Made by a program: the position numbers and the translations under genes. 64,000 nucleotides of DNA from Bradyrhizobium sp. sBnM-33 (GTDB taxonomy: Bacteria; Pseudomonadota; Alphaproteobacteria; Rhizobiales; Xanthobacteraceae), in the NCBI RefSeq assembly GCF_032917945.1, contig NZ_CP136624.1, positions 6,882,001 to 6,946,000 of the forward strand, read 5' to 3'. The first letter of the stretch is position 1. Every line of letters starts with the position of its first letter. The notes beneath the pieces were generated by a model. The model was not told where the DNA came from, did not search any database, and was given only the letters and a program-made list of their open reading frames with translations. Shown in pieces: positions 54,746 to 63,331 of this stretch.

Positions 54746-55909
54746 TCAGGCGGGCGCGTTATCCCCTTGCTGCAGCACATAGCGACGAATCACCTCTATG
54801 ATGTAGTCCTGAGTAGCTCGATCGAGATACGGATGCATCGGTAAGCTGACCACCCGTTTCGACAATGCCTCGCTGACCGGCAAGCCAGATTCCAACTTGG
54901 GATAGCCACGATAAGCGGTCTGCTGATGCATAGGCCTCTCGTAATAAATCATCGTGGGAATGTTGAACGTCTTTAGGCCCTCCATGAAGTTCTTTCGATC
55001 AAGCTCCTGAGGCAGGCGAATAGTATATTGCGCCCATACAGACCTATTACCGCTCACGACATGAGGCACGCTGACAACGTCGCGCAAGGCATCTGTGTAA
55101 CGCCTTGCGACTGATTGACGTGCTTCAACTTCATCATCGAAGATCTTGAGTTTTTCAAGCAGGATTGCAGCCTGTATCGTATCAAGCCGAGCGGTTAGCC
55201 CGATCCGAACGTTGTCATATTTGCCCGCGCCCTGACCGTGAACGCGTATACTACGAAGAAGGCTGGCAAGCTCAGCATCATTCGTAAAAATCGCGCCCCC
55301 GTCCCCGTAGCATCCAAGGGGCTTTGCCGGAAAAAAGCTCGTTGTCGTCGCTAGCCCAAATGTACCGAGTCTTCGTCCATCACAGCTTGCTCCGAAGCTT
55401 TGTGCTGCATCGTCAAGAACAAACAGTCCTTCGGCAGCCGCAACCTCCTCAATGCCGTGATGATCAGCGGCTTGACCAAAAAGATCTACTGGTATGACAG
55501 CCTTGGCCTGCAAGCCAAGCTGCTTCGCGAGCGCAATACCTTGCTTTAGCGAAACAGGATCGATATTGAACGTCTCTTCGTTGACGTCCACAAAGATCGG
55601 CGTGGCGCCCACTAGCACCACCACTTCGGCTGTCGCGCAGAAGGTAAATGAGGGACAGATTACGGCGTCACCCGCGCCAACACCCTTTGCCATGAGCACC
55701 ATGAGCAACGCATCTGTCCCGCTTGCACAGCTTACGACGTGCTTGCTATCCGAGAAGAAACCGAGCTCTACTTCAAGTTGTGCGACCTCTGGACCATTGA
55801 TGAACTGACCATGATCCAAGACTCTTTTAATGGATTGATCGATTGAATCCTTAAGCCGAGTTCGCTGCTCCGCAATATCGATGAAGGGAATCTCTTTGGT
55901 TACGCGCAT
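54746..55909 (-). CDS. DegT/DnrJ/EryC1 aminotransferase, second copy
   Basis: 387 residues, different from the copy at 51374-52471. CASGTDALLMVLMAKGV, LDDAAQSFGASCDG and catalytic Lys196 in SFFPAKPLGCYGDGGA show a PLP sugar aminotransferase. ATG at 55907-55909 with only a weak ribosome-binding sequence. Base composition is lower in GC than the surrounding genes, like the HAD gene beside it, which suggests joint transfer. Substrate unknown; candidates are 3- or 4-keto sugar nucleotides. Confidence 0.9.
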   Translation of the reverse strand: MRVTKEIPFIDIAEQRTRLKDSIDQSIKRVLDHGQFINGPEVAQLEVELGFFSDSKHVVSCASGTDALLMVLMAKGVGAGDAVICPSFTFCATAEVVVLVGATPIFVDVNEETFNIDPVSLKQGIALAKQLGLQAKAVIPVDLFGQAADHHGIEEVAAAEGLFVLDDAAQSFGASCDGRRLGTFGLATTTSFFPAKPLGCYGDGGAIFTNDAELASLLRSIRVHGQGAGKYDNVRIGLTARLDTIQAAILLEKLKIFDDEVEARQSVARRYTDALRDVVSVPHVVSGNRSVWAQYTIRLPQELDRKNFMEGLKTFNIPTMIYYERPMHQQTAYRGYPKLESGLPVSEALSKRVVSLPMHPYLDRATQDYIIEVIRRYVLQQGDNAPA

Positions 55910-56194
55910 GCTTATCTATTGCCCCTACGTATGCTTCGCGCTGTGTTGACCTGCATCAACCTCGATTATTACCTAAATCGGAACGCGACCTCGAGCAACT
56001 TATGCACATTGGCGGTTTACTGGCCAGAGGTAGACATTCTCGTTCTGCTCACAGATTTTTACTGATATTGTCTACTTTGCTCTTCTTCGCGGAGGCGGAA
56101 TCGCGGTCACGGTGGAGATAGCTAACTTCCCAAACCGCGGGAGTTCGTGTACACGTGATCTGCTGGTTTAGCGCTTTTGTTCTGTGACCCTTGC
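55910..56194. other. Intergenic region of lower GC
   Basis: 285 bases without a gene between divergent aminotransferase and epimerase genes. No palindrome or clear promoter was found; the composition is more AT-rich than the genome average here, like the two genes to its left. Confidence 0.4.
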
Positions 56195-57106
56195 ATGGCT
56201 ACTACCGTTCTCGTGACTGGCGCCGATGGTTTCATAGGTCGCAATCTCGTTCTTTATCTCGCATCACGAAATTTCAAGGTCATCGCTGCGTCCCGGAAGG
56301 TTTCCGACTTCAAGCATCCGAGCGTTATCTCGGCGCCTCTTCCCGACCTGGCTATGCCGTTCGATTGGCAGCCCCTCCTGGAAAAGTGCGATGCCGTCGT
56401 CCACCTGGCCGGAATTGCGCACCGCTTTGCTGACCAAGAGCGGTACAACCTCGTCAATCACCTGGCCACCGAAACACTGGCGAATGCAGCTTCTCGCCAG
56501 GGAAAGCATCTGGTTTTCGTTTCGTCGATTGCCGCGCAGAGCGGATCATTCTCGGAGGTGGAACTAACCGAAGATGCCGCGCCCAACCCTACCAATGCTT
56601 ATGGCCGCTCCAAATTGGCGGCTGAACAATCAGTCCGCGCCGCCGGCGGTTTCTTTACAATTCTTCGTCCTGTCGTGATTTACGGACAAGGCGAGAAAGG
56701 AAATTTTTCCTTCATACATAAGTTATCGGGTCTGCCGATACCGCTGCCATTCGGAGCATTGACGGCGCGTCGATCGGTGCTCTCGGTTGAGAATTTCAGC
56801 TCGGCCGTCGTTCTGGTGCTGACCGAGCCTCGAGCACGCGGGGAGCTGTTCATCGTATCCGATCCGACGCCTCTCACCGTTCCGGATCTAATTTCGCGGC
56901 GGCGGGCCACGTTGGTTCGCGCTCCCTGGCTAGTGCCAATTCCCGAGAACTGGGTCAAAGTGTTCTTCGCGGCAGCTGGTTGGACCGGGCTTTGGCAGCG
57001 GATCGGCAAACCTCTCATTGCGCGCCCCACAAAGTTGCTCGCGCTCGGCTGGAAGCCGATCCTGAGCGATTCGGCCTCTGACCTTATGAGCTCCCCCCGC
57101 AAGTAA
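56195..57106 (+). CDS. NAD-dependent epimerase/dehydratase (extended SDR family)
   Basis: 303 residues from ATG 56195; a weak in-frame start at 56177 is possible. NAD motif VTGADGFIGRN at 7-17, active-site VSSIAAQ and Y-x3-K in AYGRSKLAAEQ. The chain resembles UDP-glucose 4-epimerase-like proteins such as WbpK/WbfT, which make UDP-sugar intermediates (fucosamine or quinovosamine). A neighbouring initiating phosphotransferase would be expected but was not found. It reads toward the polymerase candidate. Confidence 0.85.
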   Translation: MATTVLVTGADGFIGRNLVLYLASRNFKVIAASRKVSDFKHPSVISAPLPDLAMPFDWQPLLEKCDAVVHLAGIAHRFADQERYNLVNHLATETLANAASRQGKHLVFVSSIAAQSGSFSEVELTEDAAPNPTNAYGRSKLAAEQSVRAAGGFFTILRPVVIYGQGEKGNFSFIHKLSGLPIPLPFGALTARRSVLSVENFSSAVVLVLTEPRARGELFIVSDPTPLTVPDLISRRRATLVRAPWLVPIPENWVKVFFAAAGWTGLWQRIGKPLIARPTKLLALGWKPILSDSASDLMSSPRK

Positions 57107-57329
57107 TCTTGCCGAAACCGCCACCATGCTATTTTCAGCCGAATCGTTGCTTTCGTCGAAGTAGCGGCGAATCGTAGTGTAATCGGTCTGAAGTGGCCTT
57201 TTGCCGCTACCATGGGCAGTTTGAGCTTTACAGTTATTATCACTATACCGTACTTCAGCGCATTTAGCCCGCGAGCGCCAACAATTCCACCAGAAGCACC
57301 TATCGTCGTGACCTGAGCATCAGTAACGC

Positions 57330-58679
57330 ATGATGAGCGATCCGGCCGCAATCCATCTCACGACAACATCCGCACGCCCGCAATTCCGGCGCAGACTGGG
57401 TTGGCTCCTTTGCTGGCATGTCGCGGCATGTTGTGTCTCGCTTTCCTACGCCGCAGCCTCCTTTCCTGGCATCGTGGAGTTTGACAAAGCAAACGTCCTG
57501 ATAGCGATACTGCGGACGCTATCCTTCGTCGGGGTATCGGTTGCTTTCATAGTCAGCCGATTTAGCTTTGGTTATTTCGTCGGATTTTACTTCTATACGA
57601 TGATCCTCGGCTATCTTTGGCTGATCGAGTTTTCGCTCCTTCCTTATAATCACTCGCTGGCGATAATCTCGATTTTCACGTCCGCGCTCGCCTTCCTTGC
57701 GCCCGCGCTGTTTATCACTTCGCCGGTTAAAACGAGATCCAGCTTATCGGTATCTGGCTTCGATCTCCTTTTATCTGCCATCTTGATTTTCTCTGCTGTT
57801 TCTATCGGGGCCGGCGCCTTTTACAATTTCAAGTTTGCCGGCCTTTCGGAAATCTACCGATTTCGCGAAGAACTCGCGTTTCCCGCGGCGGCGAGATATG
57901 CCCTCGGCATCACATCGAACACGTTGTTGCCGTTTGCATTTGCGGGCTTCATTCTGCGTGGAAGTTTCTTGCGGGCAGGAATCGCACTTGTCCTGCTGCT
58001 GCTGCTCTATCCCGTGACATTAACCAAACTAACGCTCTTTGCGCCGTTCTGGCTCCTGTTTCTCGCCGTCTTGTGCAGATTGGTGGAAGCGAGGAGCGCA
58101 GCCATTTTGTCGTTGTCGTTGCCGATATCGATCGGATTAGCAACGCTATTCCTCGCCAGGGCGGGGATAATTCCTATTGAATGGGCAGCGCAGTACTTCG
58201 GCATAGTCAATACCAGGATGGTCGCCATGCCATCGATCGCCCTTGAAGTGTACAATAACTTCTTTTCGACGCATCCGTTGACGCACTTCTGCCAAATCAA
58301 CGTACTGAAGGTCTTCATCGACTGTCCGTACAACGAACAGTTATCGATTCTCATGAAGGTCTATAACCAGGGCGCATTCAACGCATCGCTTTTTGCGACA
58401 GAAGGCATCGCTTCCGTTGGCCTTAAGCTGGCGCCGCTTTCTGCGTTCGGCTGCGGTCTTGTCATCGCAATTGCCAACCGCTTGTCTTCTGGGTTGCCCT
58501 GGAGCTTTGTCTTGTTGTCAGGTGGGATGCTTCCGCAGGTTCTTCTTAACGTTCCACTTTCGACTAATTTATTGAGCAACGGCGCCGCTATCCTGTTCTT
58601 GCTTTGGTTCGTTACGCCACGCACCATCTTTGACGGCAAAAACCAAGCGGTCTCTCAAACCGAAGCAAGTACGACTTAG
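57330..58679 (+). CDS. Polytopic membrane protein, candidate O-antigen/EPS polymerase (Wzy-like)
   Basis: 449 residues with about eleven membrane spans. There is one large periplasmic-type loop (about 285-345) containing VNTRMVAMPSIALEVYNNFF, STHPLTHFCQINVLKVF and YNEQLSILMKVYNQGAFNAS. Polymerases of the Wzy class are recognised by topology and context rather than motif. Context: epimerase upstream, glycosyltransferases convergent from downstream. Not a Wzx flippase, which would have more spans and no large loop. Confidence 0.6.
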   Translation: MMSDPAAIHLTTTSARPQFRRRLGWLLCWHVAACCVSLSYAAASFPGIVEFDKANVLIAILRTLSFVGVSVAFIVSRFSFGYFVGFYFYTMILGYLWLIEFSLLPYNHSLAIISIFTSALAFLAPALFITSPVKTRSSLSVSGFDLLLSAILIFSAVSIGAGAFYNFKFAGLSEIYRFREELAFPAAARYALGITSNTLLPFAFAGFILRGSFLRAGIALVLLLLLYPVTLTKLTLFAPFWLLFLAVLCRLVEARSAAILSLSLPISIGLATLFLARAGIIPIEWAAQYFGIVNTRMVAMPSIALEVYNNFFSTHPLTHFCQINVLKVFIDCPYNEQLSILMKVYNQGAFNASLFATEGIASVGLKLAPLSAFGCGLVIAIANRLSSGLPWSFVLLSGGMLPQVLLNVPLSTNLLSNGAAILFLLWFVTPRTIFDGKNQAVSQTEASTT

Positions 58680-58686
58680 CCGAAAT

Positions 58687-59865
58687 CTATCCCCGATGTT
58701 GCGACGATTTCAGCGTATTCTCAATAACCCTCGCAAAGCCCGTGGCAAAGGCAGCGACGTGGTCATCGTGGCCGGGAACAAAACTTCGAACTGATGGTAC
58801 GCCGGATTCCTGAGAGACCCGTATAATGTGATCGGCCAGAGTCGCGGGATCATCCGTCCCGAAATAGCTCGCCGTATCGTTGGTCTGTTCGCGGTGGACG
58901 TCAAGATCAGACAATATCATCGGCACGCCAAACGACTTCGCCTCTTCAACGGCTGTGCTCCATCCCTCCGATCGCGACGGATTGATCAGCCCGGTGCACG
59001 CCCGCAGCAACGCGTAAACGTGCGAAAGCGGGATCATTCCCAGATGACGGAAGCATTTTTCGAGCCCGCGACTTCGGACCCCCGCCATGACCTCATCGAA
59101 ATAGCCTCGCTCGCGCCGATCTTCGGTGCTGCCCGAGGCGCACACGACCGCATCGAACCCTCGCTCCGCCAGGATGGCCAGCGCATCGACGACCACCTGG
59201 TGATTCTTGTGCGTGTAGAACTGATTTGGCAGGTAGAAATATTTTTCAGGCAACTGATACTGCGCAACGATCTCAGCCGGATTTGCGGTCAGGAACGCCG
59301 GCGACGACCCGGTCGCGAAACGAACCACACAGACCTCGTTCTTCGCGCCGGGATAGAACTTCCGGAAGTCGCGATGCGAGCTTTCGCTGCTCAGCATGAC
59401 GGTGCGCCCCGATGCAATCTGCATTCGGAAGCCGGCTTCGCGACGCCACCGCGCCGCCGCCGGAAAAAGCTGCGGCAATCGTCGATGCTGAAAATCGGGA
59501 AACCAGGCCACTGCGGGATAAGGCAGTCGCCAGCCAAAGAAGCGGGCAGCTTCGAAGACGGCATCGATGCGGTGCGTCCGGAATTCTGCCATCACCCCCT
59601 GGTCCAATCCCCAGGCCAGCGCGGCAGCCAAACCGACACGGCCGTCGAACGCCGCCGATCGCACCACCTCCACACCAGGTATCGCGGCAAGCGGCGCAAG
59701 ATCCGCATCATCATCACCGGTCCCGGCAAACAGGACGGGCGCAAACTCGCCGGAGCGGAACTTGCTCAGCGCCTGAAATAGATTGCTCTGATAGTTATAG
59801 CCGCCGGCCCAGAGCCTGCGGGGAATGTGCGTAAAAGCGAGACGCAGCGGCGAACCTTCGTTCAC
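58687..59865 (-). CDS. Glycosyltransferase family 4 (GT-B)
   Basis: 392 residues from GTG 59865, which overlaps the epimerase stop as GTGA; a frame further upstream reads through that gene. N-terminal domain LAFTHIPRRLWAGGYNYQ, C-terminal nucleotide-sugar domain with FYLPNQFYTHKNHQVV, VCASGSTEDRRE and the EX7E-type motif in SRSEGWSTAVEEAKSFG. Retaining glycosyltransferase of the cytosolic side. Last gene of a minus-strand operon reaching the right window edge. Confidence 0.9.
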   Translation of the reverse strand: MNEGSPLRLAFTHIPRRLWAGGYNYQSNLFQALSKFRSGEFAPVLFAGTGDDDADLAPLAAIPGVEVVRSAAFDGRVGLAAALAWGLDQGVMAEFRTHRIDAVFEAARFFGWRLPYPAVAWFPDFQHRRLPQLFPAAARWRREAGFRMQIASGRTVMLSSESSHRDFRKFYPGAKNEVCVVRFATGSSPAFLTANPAEIVAQYQLPEKYFYLPNQFYTHKNHQVVVDALAILAERGFDAVVCASGSTEDRRERGYFDEVMAGVRSRGLEKCFRHLGMIPLSHVYALLRACTGLINPSRSEGWSTAVEEAKSFGVPMILSDLDVHREQTNDTASYFGTDDPATLADHIIRVSQESGVPSVRSFVPGHDDHVAAFATGFARVIENTLKSSQHRG

Positions 59866-60791
59866 CGGCTCTGACCCTTGAACCACAAGACGTAGTCCGC
59901 AAAGCCCTGTGCAGCCGGGATCGTCCACTCGAAGGGCAGAGCGCGGAGCGTTGCGTCGTCCGCCAGCAGACTTGACGGATCGCCGGCGCGCACAATGCCC
60001 GAAAATTGTACCGATACGGTTCCGCCCCAGCATTCTGCAAGCATGGTAGCAACCCGTGCCACCGTCGTTCCAAGCCCGGAGCCAGCGTTGATCACTTGAA
60101 AGGTCTCCGCCTGCGGCTTTCCGCCGATCACCGCCAACAGCCGGGCGACGTCGCGAACATCGGTCCAGTCCCGCACCTCCGCACCTGTTCCTCCCAACGC
60201 CAGGTTCCGTTCACCAGCTTGAAAGCGGGAGCAGATGTCCCATGGCAATTGCTTGCGCAAGTTTGGGCCGTAGACCGAGAACAGCCGCGCCACCGTGCTG
60301 CGTATGCCAAAGGTGACGGCATAAGTTCGGCAGAGCTGCTCCATCATCAGCTTGTGCTGCCCATAGGGCGACATCGGCAGCGTTGCGGCATCTACCGCAA
60401 TCGCTCCCCCATGACCGTCTCCATAGACTGCCGCGCTCGACGCGACAATCAAGCGACAATCCCTGGCGGCCCCGCGGAGCCACTCCAGCAGCCTGGCCGT
60501 GCTCGTAACAGTGCGCGAAAAATCCTCAAACGGCTGCGCGATCGACAACCCGACCGACGACCCGCCGGCCAGATGGAAAATCATCGACGGCAGTCCGGAG
60601 TGCTCCGCAAGCGCGTTGAGATTGGCCGCATCGATTTCGCCGTTCAGCCAATGCGCGAGACCGATCCGCCCCCGTTCGGCTTCGCCAATCGCGCCGTGAC
60701 CGATGCCGTGAACGCGATTGCCTCGATCGGCCAGCACCCTGACGAGATGCCGGCCAATGAAGCCATTGGCGCCAGTAACCCAGATGATCAT
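59862..60791 (-). CDS. NAD-dependent epimerase/dehydratase
   Basis: 309 residues. VTGANGFIGRHLVRVLADRG at 5-24, Ser in VASSAAVYGDG, Y-x3-K in SPYGQHKLMMEQL. Extended SDR, close to GDP-4-keto-6-deoxymannose reductase/UDP-glucose epimerase-like enzymes. ATGA overlap with the upstream methyltransferase gene and GTGA overlap with the downstream glycosyltransferase gene, so all three are coupled. Confidence 0.9.
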   Translation of the reverse strand: MIIWVTGANGFIGRHLVRVLADRGNRVHGIGHGAIGEAERGRIGLAHWLNGEIDAANLNALAEHSGLPSMIFHLAGGSSVGLSIAQPFEDFSRTVTSTARLLEWLRGAARDCRLIVASSAAVYGDGHGGAIAVDAATLPMSPYGQHKLMMEQLCRTYAVTFGIRSTVARLFSVYGPNLRKQLPWDICSRFQAGERNLALGGTGAEVRDWTDVRDVARLLAVIGGKPQAETFQVINAGSGLGTTVARVATMLAECWGGTVSVQFSGIVRAGDPSSLLADDATLRALPFEWTIPAAQGFADYVLWFKGQSR

Positions 60792-61642
60792 GACTGCGCC
60801 TTGTGACAGACAAACGAGTAAAGTCGGCCGGGCCGGTGGTCAAAGCGCTCTGCCATCGAAAGTAGCGAGGTGAGGACGCTCCTGGAAGCGAGTGCGGCGC
60901 GCCAAATGGGCCTGACCGGAATCTTGTCCGTCAATCTTTCCACGACGGCCACCTGCAGCGTCTCGATTGTATGGGGAAACAGATTGATCGGGCTCTTGAG
61001 CGGCGACAGCACCTCGATCGCAGCAAATCCCGCATTCCTCAACGCGCCGATATATCGATCGAGAAGATACGCGTGCTCGCCGCCATAGAGGTGATGCAGG
61101 GGATGCTGATCGAGGAATGCCCCGAGATCGGATTCCCTGCTGATCACGTGTTCGCGCGCGGCGATGAGCATTCCGCCCGGACGAAGCACGCGGAACATTT
61201 CCCGGCAGGCGCTGTCGAGATCGCGCATATGGTGCAGCACGGCGCGCGCGAACACGACATCGAACACGCCGTCAGCGAACGGGAGGCGCTCGGAAAACTC
61301 CTCGACCACCTCGATCGGCAAGCCAGCCTCGGCCGCGAGCCCTCGGATCGCCGCCGTCCCGACCACGACGCTGGGGTCAGGCTCGAGCGCAGTGACCGCA
61401 AATCCGCTTCGCGCCAGCGCGTAGCTCGCAATTCCGCGCCCGGCGCCGACGTCGAGCGCCTTGCCGGTCCGATTCTCCAAAAACTTCGAAACCGCTTGCC
61501 ATTCGGCACTGGCAAAATAACGCTTCGCCGCATCGATCAGAGGGTCGTCATAGAACGCGTCGAGCACAAGCTGACGCTGGTCCGGCTGGTTGCGCAGCCA
61601 AACCACGGCATCTTCCCACGTCGTGAATGGCTGCTCCACCAT
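60788..61642 (-). CDS. Class I SAM-dependent methyltransferase
   Basis: 284 residues. A helical N-terminus (about 50 residues), then ALDVGAGRGIASYALA (SAM motif), TALEPDPS, LPFADGVFDVVFARAVLHHM, EMFRVLRPGGMLIA. Probably methylates a sugar of the polymer or caps the chain. 24 bases follow the preceding glycosyltransferase stop; the stop overlaps the next gene by 4 bases. Confidence 0.88.
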   Translation of the reverse strand: MVEQPFTTWEDAVVWLRNQPDQRQLVLDAFYDDPLIDAAKRYFASAEWQAVSKFLENRTGKALDVGAGRGIASYALARSGFAVTALEPDPSVVVGTAAIRGLAAEAGLPIEVVEEFSERLPFADGVFDVVFARAVLHHMRDLDSACREMFRVLRPGGMLIAAREHVISRESDLGAFLDQHPLHHLYGGEHAYLLDRYIGALRNAGFAAIEVLSPLKSPINLFPHTIETLQVAVVERLTDKIPVRPIWRAALASRSVLTSLLSMAERFDHRPGRLYSFVCHKAQS

Positions 61643-61666
61643 AAGTTAGCTAACCCAGCGCGCCAT

Positions 61667-62734
61667 TCAGATCAGATCCTGAAATTTCGCCCATTGCAGT
61701 TGTTTGCTATAGCGCTCCTTTACCATGGCGCACCCCGCCTGAGCGATGGATCTTGCCAGGGTTTCATCTCTCATGAGCTTGTCGATCAATTCCGGTATTT
61801 GTTCAGGCGAGGAATATTGCAACATGGTTTCGCCATTAACGAAGCCTTCCGGATAGCGCCCCGCGTCGGTCAGAAGGACCGCTCCGCCCCCTGTCGCCTC
61901 AAAGCATCTCATATTGCCGCGATCTTCTCCCGCCATGTCGACGGCGCCGTTGAAAACGATCCGGCTCTTGGCGATCGCGGCATAGGCATCGCGGCCATAC
62001 AACGGATCGGCGCGAATCTTCCGAATTTCGTCCGGATGACGATATGAGCGCAGCGCAGGCAGAGGAGGAAGAAAATTGGCCAATCGGGTAAGACGCGAAT
62101 CTTCGAGGTAAAAACGTGCCCGCACACCGGGCGCTGAAGCCGCCGCCCGAAGGGCTTGGCTGCGCTTGACGTGATGGCGCGAGAATCCGCCGATGAAGAT
62201 GAGATCGAGTTCATCACTTCGAGCTGCGGCATAGGCATCCATCACCGGATCGTGCGCCGGGAAAAAATACGCTACTCGACAGCCCTTTTTTCGCCAACGC
62301 TCGAGAATTGAAGGAAAGTTGCATACGATCAGGTCGTATTTCGTCAGGTCTGCGTTTCCGGACGGCGCAGCGCGCCAGCCAACCGATTTCTTCACGCAAC
62401 CCGGCAATTTCGCGACAAACTCGCTGCCGTAACGGATCGGGTCAAGATTGTAGAACACTTCAGTGCGATGTTGCTCGATCTGCGCGAGCAGAATTTGCTC
62501 CAGATCTTCTGTCTGCAGACCGTTCTCTTTCGCCCAGAGCAGTTGCAGGTCCTTGTCGTCTCCGTTGGCATAAAATGCATTCGGGCCGTTGGTCAGTACG
62601 GGCAGAAGGATATGGGACGCCGTAAATCTGGTATCCAAAAACTGCGCTCGTCCGGCGGCGAAACTTTGATACGGCAAGCGGCGACGATGGGCCTGGAATC
62701 CGCGGGACAAGCCGTTGTTCTGGAAAACACGCAT
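61667..62734 (-). CDS. Glycosyltransferase with CgeB/GT-B type C-terminal domain
   Basis: 355 residues from ATG 62734, 5 bases after the acyltransferase stop. A longer frame to 62914 overlaps the acyltransferase. C-terminal motif NMRCFEATGGGAVLLTDAGRYPEGFVNGETMLQYSSPEQIPELI (in pieces: CFEATGGGAVLLTDAG, GFVNGETMLQYSSPEQI) is the Glyco_trans_1_2 domain found in CgeB-like glycosyltransferases. IGGFSRHHVKRSQAL begins the second domain. Confidence 0.82.
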   Translation of the reverse strand: MRVFQNNGLSRGFQAHRRRLPYQSFAAGRAQFLDTRFTASHILLPVLTNGPNAFYANGDDKDLQLLWAKENGLQTEDLEQILLAQIEQHRTEVFYNLDPIRYGSEFVAKLPGCVKKSVGWRAAPSGNADLTKYDLIVCNFPSILERWRKKGCRVAYFFPAHDPVMDAYAAARSDELDLIFIGGFSRHHVKRSQALRAAASAPGVRARFYLEDSRLTRLANFLPPLPALRSYRHPDEIRKIRADPLYGRDAYAAIAKSRIVFNGAVDMAGEDRGNMRCFEATGGGAVLLTDAGRYPEGFVNGETMLQYSSPEQIPELIDKLMRDETLARSIAQAGCAMVKERYSKQLQWAKFQDLI

Positions 62735-62739
62735 GACAC

Positions 62740-63330
62740 TCAACCTTCGATACTTGCATCTGGCGGGGCGCTTAATGTCCGGATCACTCTGGCCGGATTC
62801 CCGGCAGCCAACGTGTACGGCGGAACATCCCTGGTGACGACTGAACAGGCTCCGATTGCGGCACCCTCTCCAATCGTGACTCCCTTCAGCACACTCACGT
62901 TGAATCCGATCCAAGCCCTATTGCTCACCACCACTGGCGCGTGCGCGATCTTCTTCCAATCTTTCCGGCCGGCACTCCATTCGCGAACGTCGTTCCGGCG
63001 GTCTATCCAATCGACGCTGTGGGAATCGTGGTCCACAATCGTAATCCCCCACGACATGATGACATCGTCGCCGATGGAGAGGCTTCGATAGCAGACCAGA
63101 TGACTTCGTCCGATAAATGTGCGGCTTCCGATCTGAATTTTGCCTCCCGTTTCCTCGAAACTGATATCAGCGTGGACGATCGAATCTTCTCCTACCGACA
63201 AAACGTTGCCTGCCGCCCGCCTGATGCGGCGCCATGCGATCGTCGACCCACGTCCGATACTTACTGCCCCGGAAAAGCGGCTTTTCCAGCCAAGGATGGC
63301 GTCGATTAGGCCTATCAGGATGCGCCGCAT
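62740..63330 (-). CDS. Hexapeptide-repeat O-acetyltransferase (WcaF/maltose acetyltransferase type)
   Basis: 196 residues. Left-handed beta-helix turns: VSIGRGSTIAW, LSVGEDSIVHADISFEE, IQIGSRTFIGRSHLV, LSIGDDVIMSWGITIVDHDSH (as IGDDVIMSWGITIVDHDSH), WIGFNVSVLKGVTIGEGAAIG, SVVTRDVPPYTLAAGNPARVI. The VDHDSH His is the expected catalytic base. Transfers acetyl from acetyl-CoA to a sugar hydroxyl. One base separates its start from the AsnB-like stop. Confidence 0.9.
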   Translation of the reverse strand: MRRILIGLIDAILGWKSRFSGAVSIGRGSTIAWRRIRRAAGNVLSVGEDSIVHADISFEETGGKIQIGSRTFIGRSHLVCYRSLSIGDDVIMSWGITIVDHDSHSVDWIDRRNDVREWSAGRKDWKKIAHAPVVVSNRAWIGFNVSVLKGVTIGEGAAIGACSVVTRDVPPYTLAAGNPARVIRTLSAPPDASIEG

Positions 63331-63331
63331 G

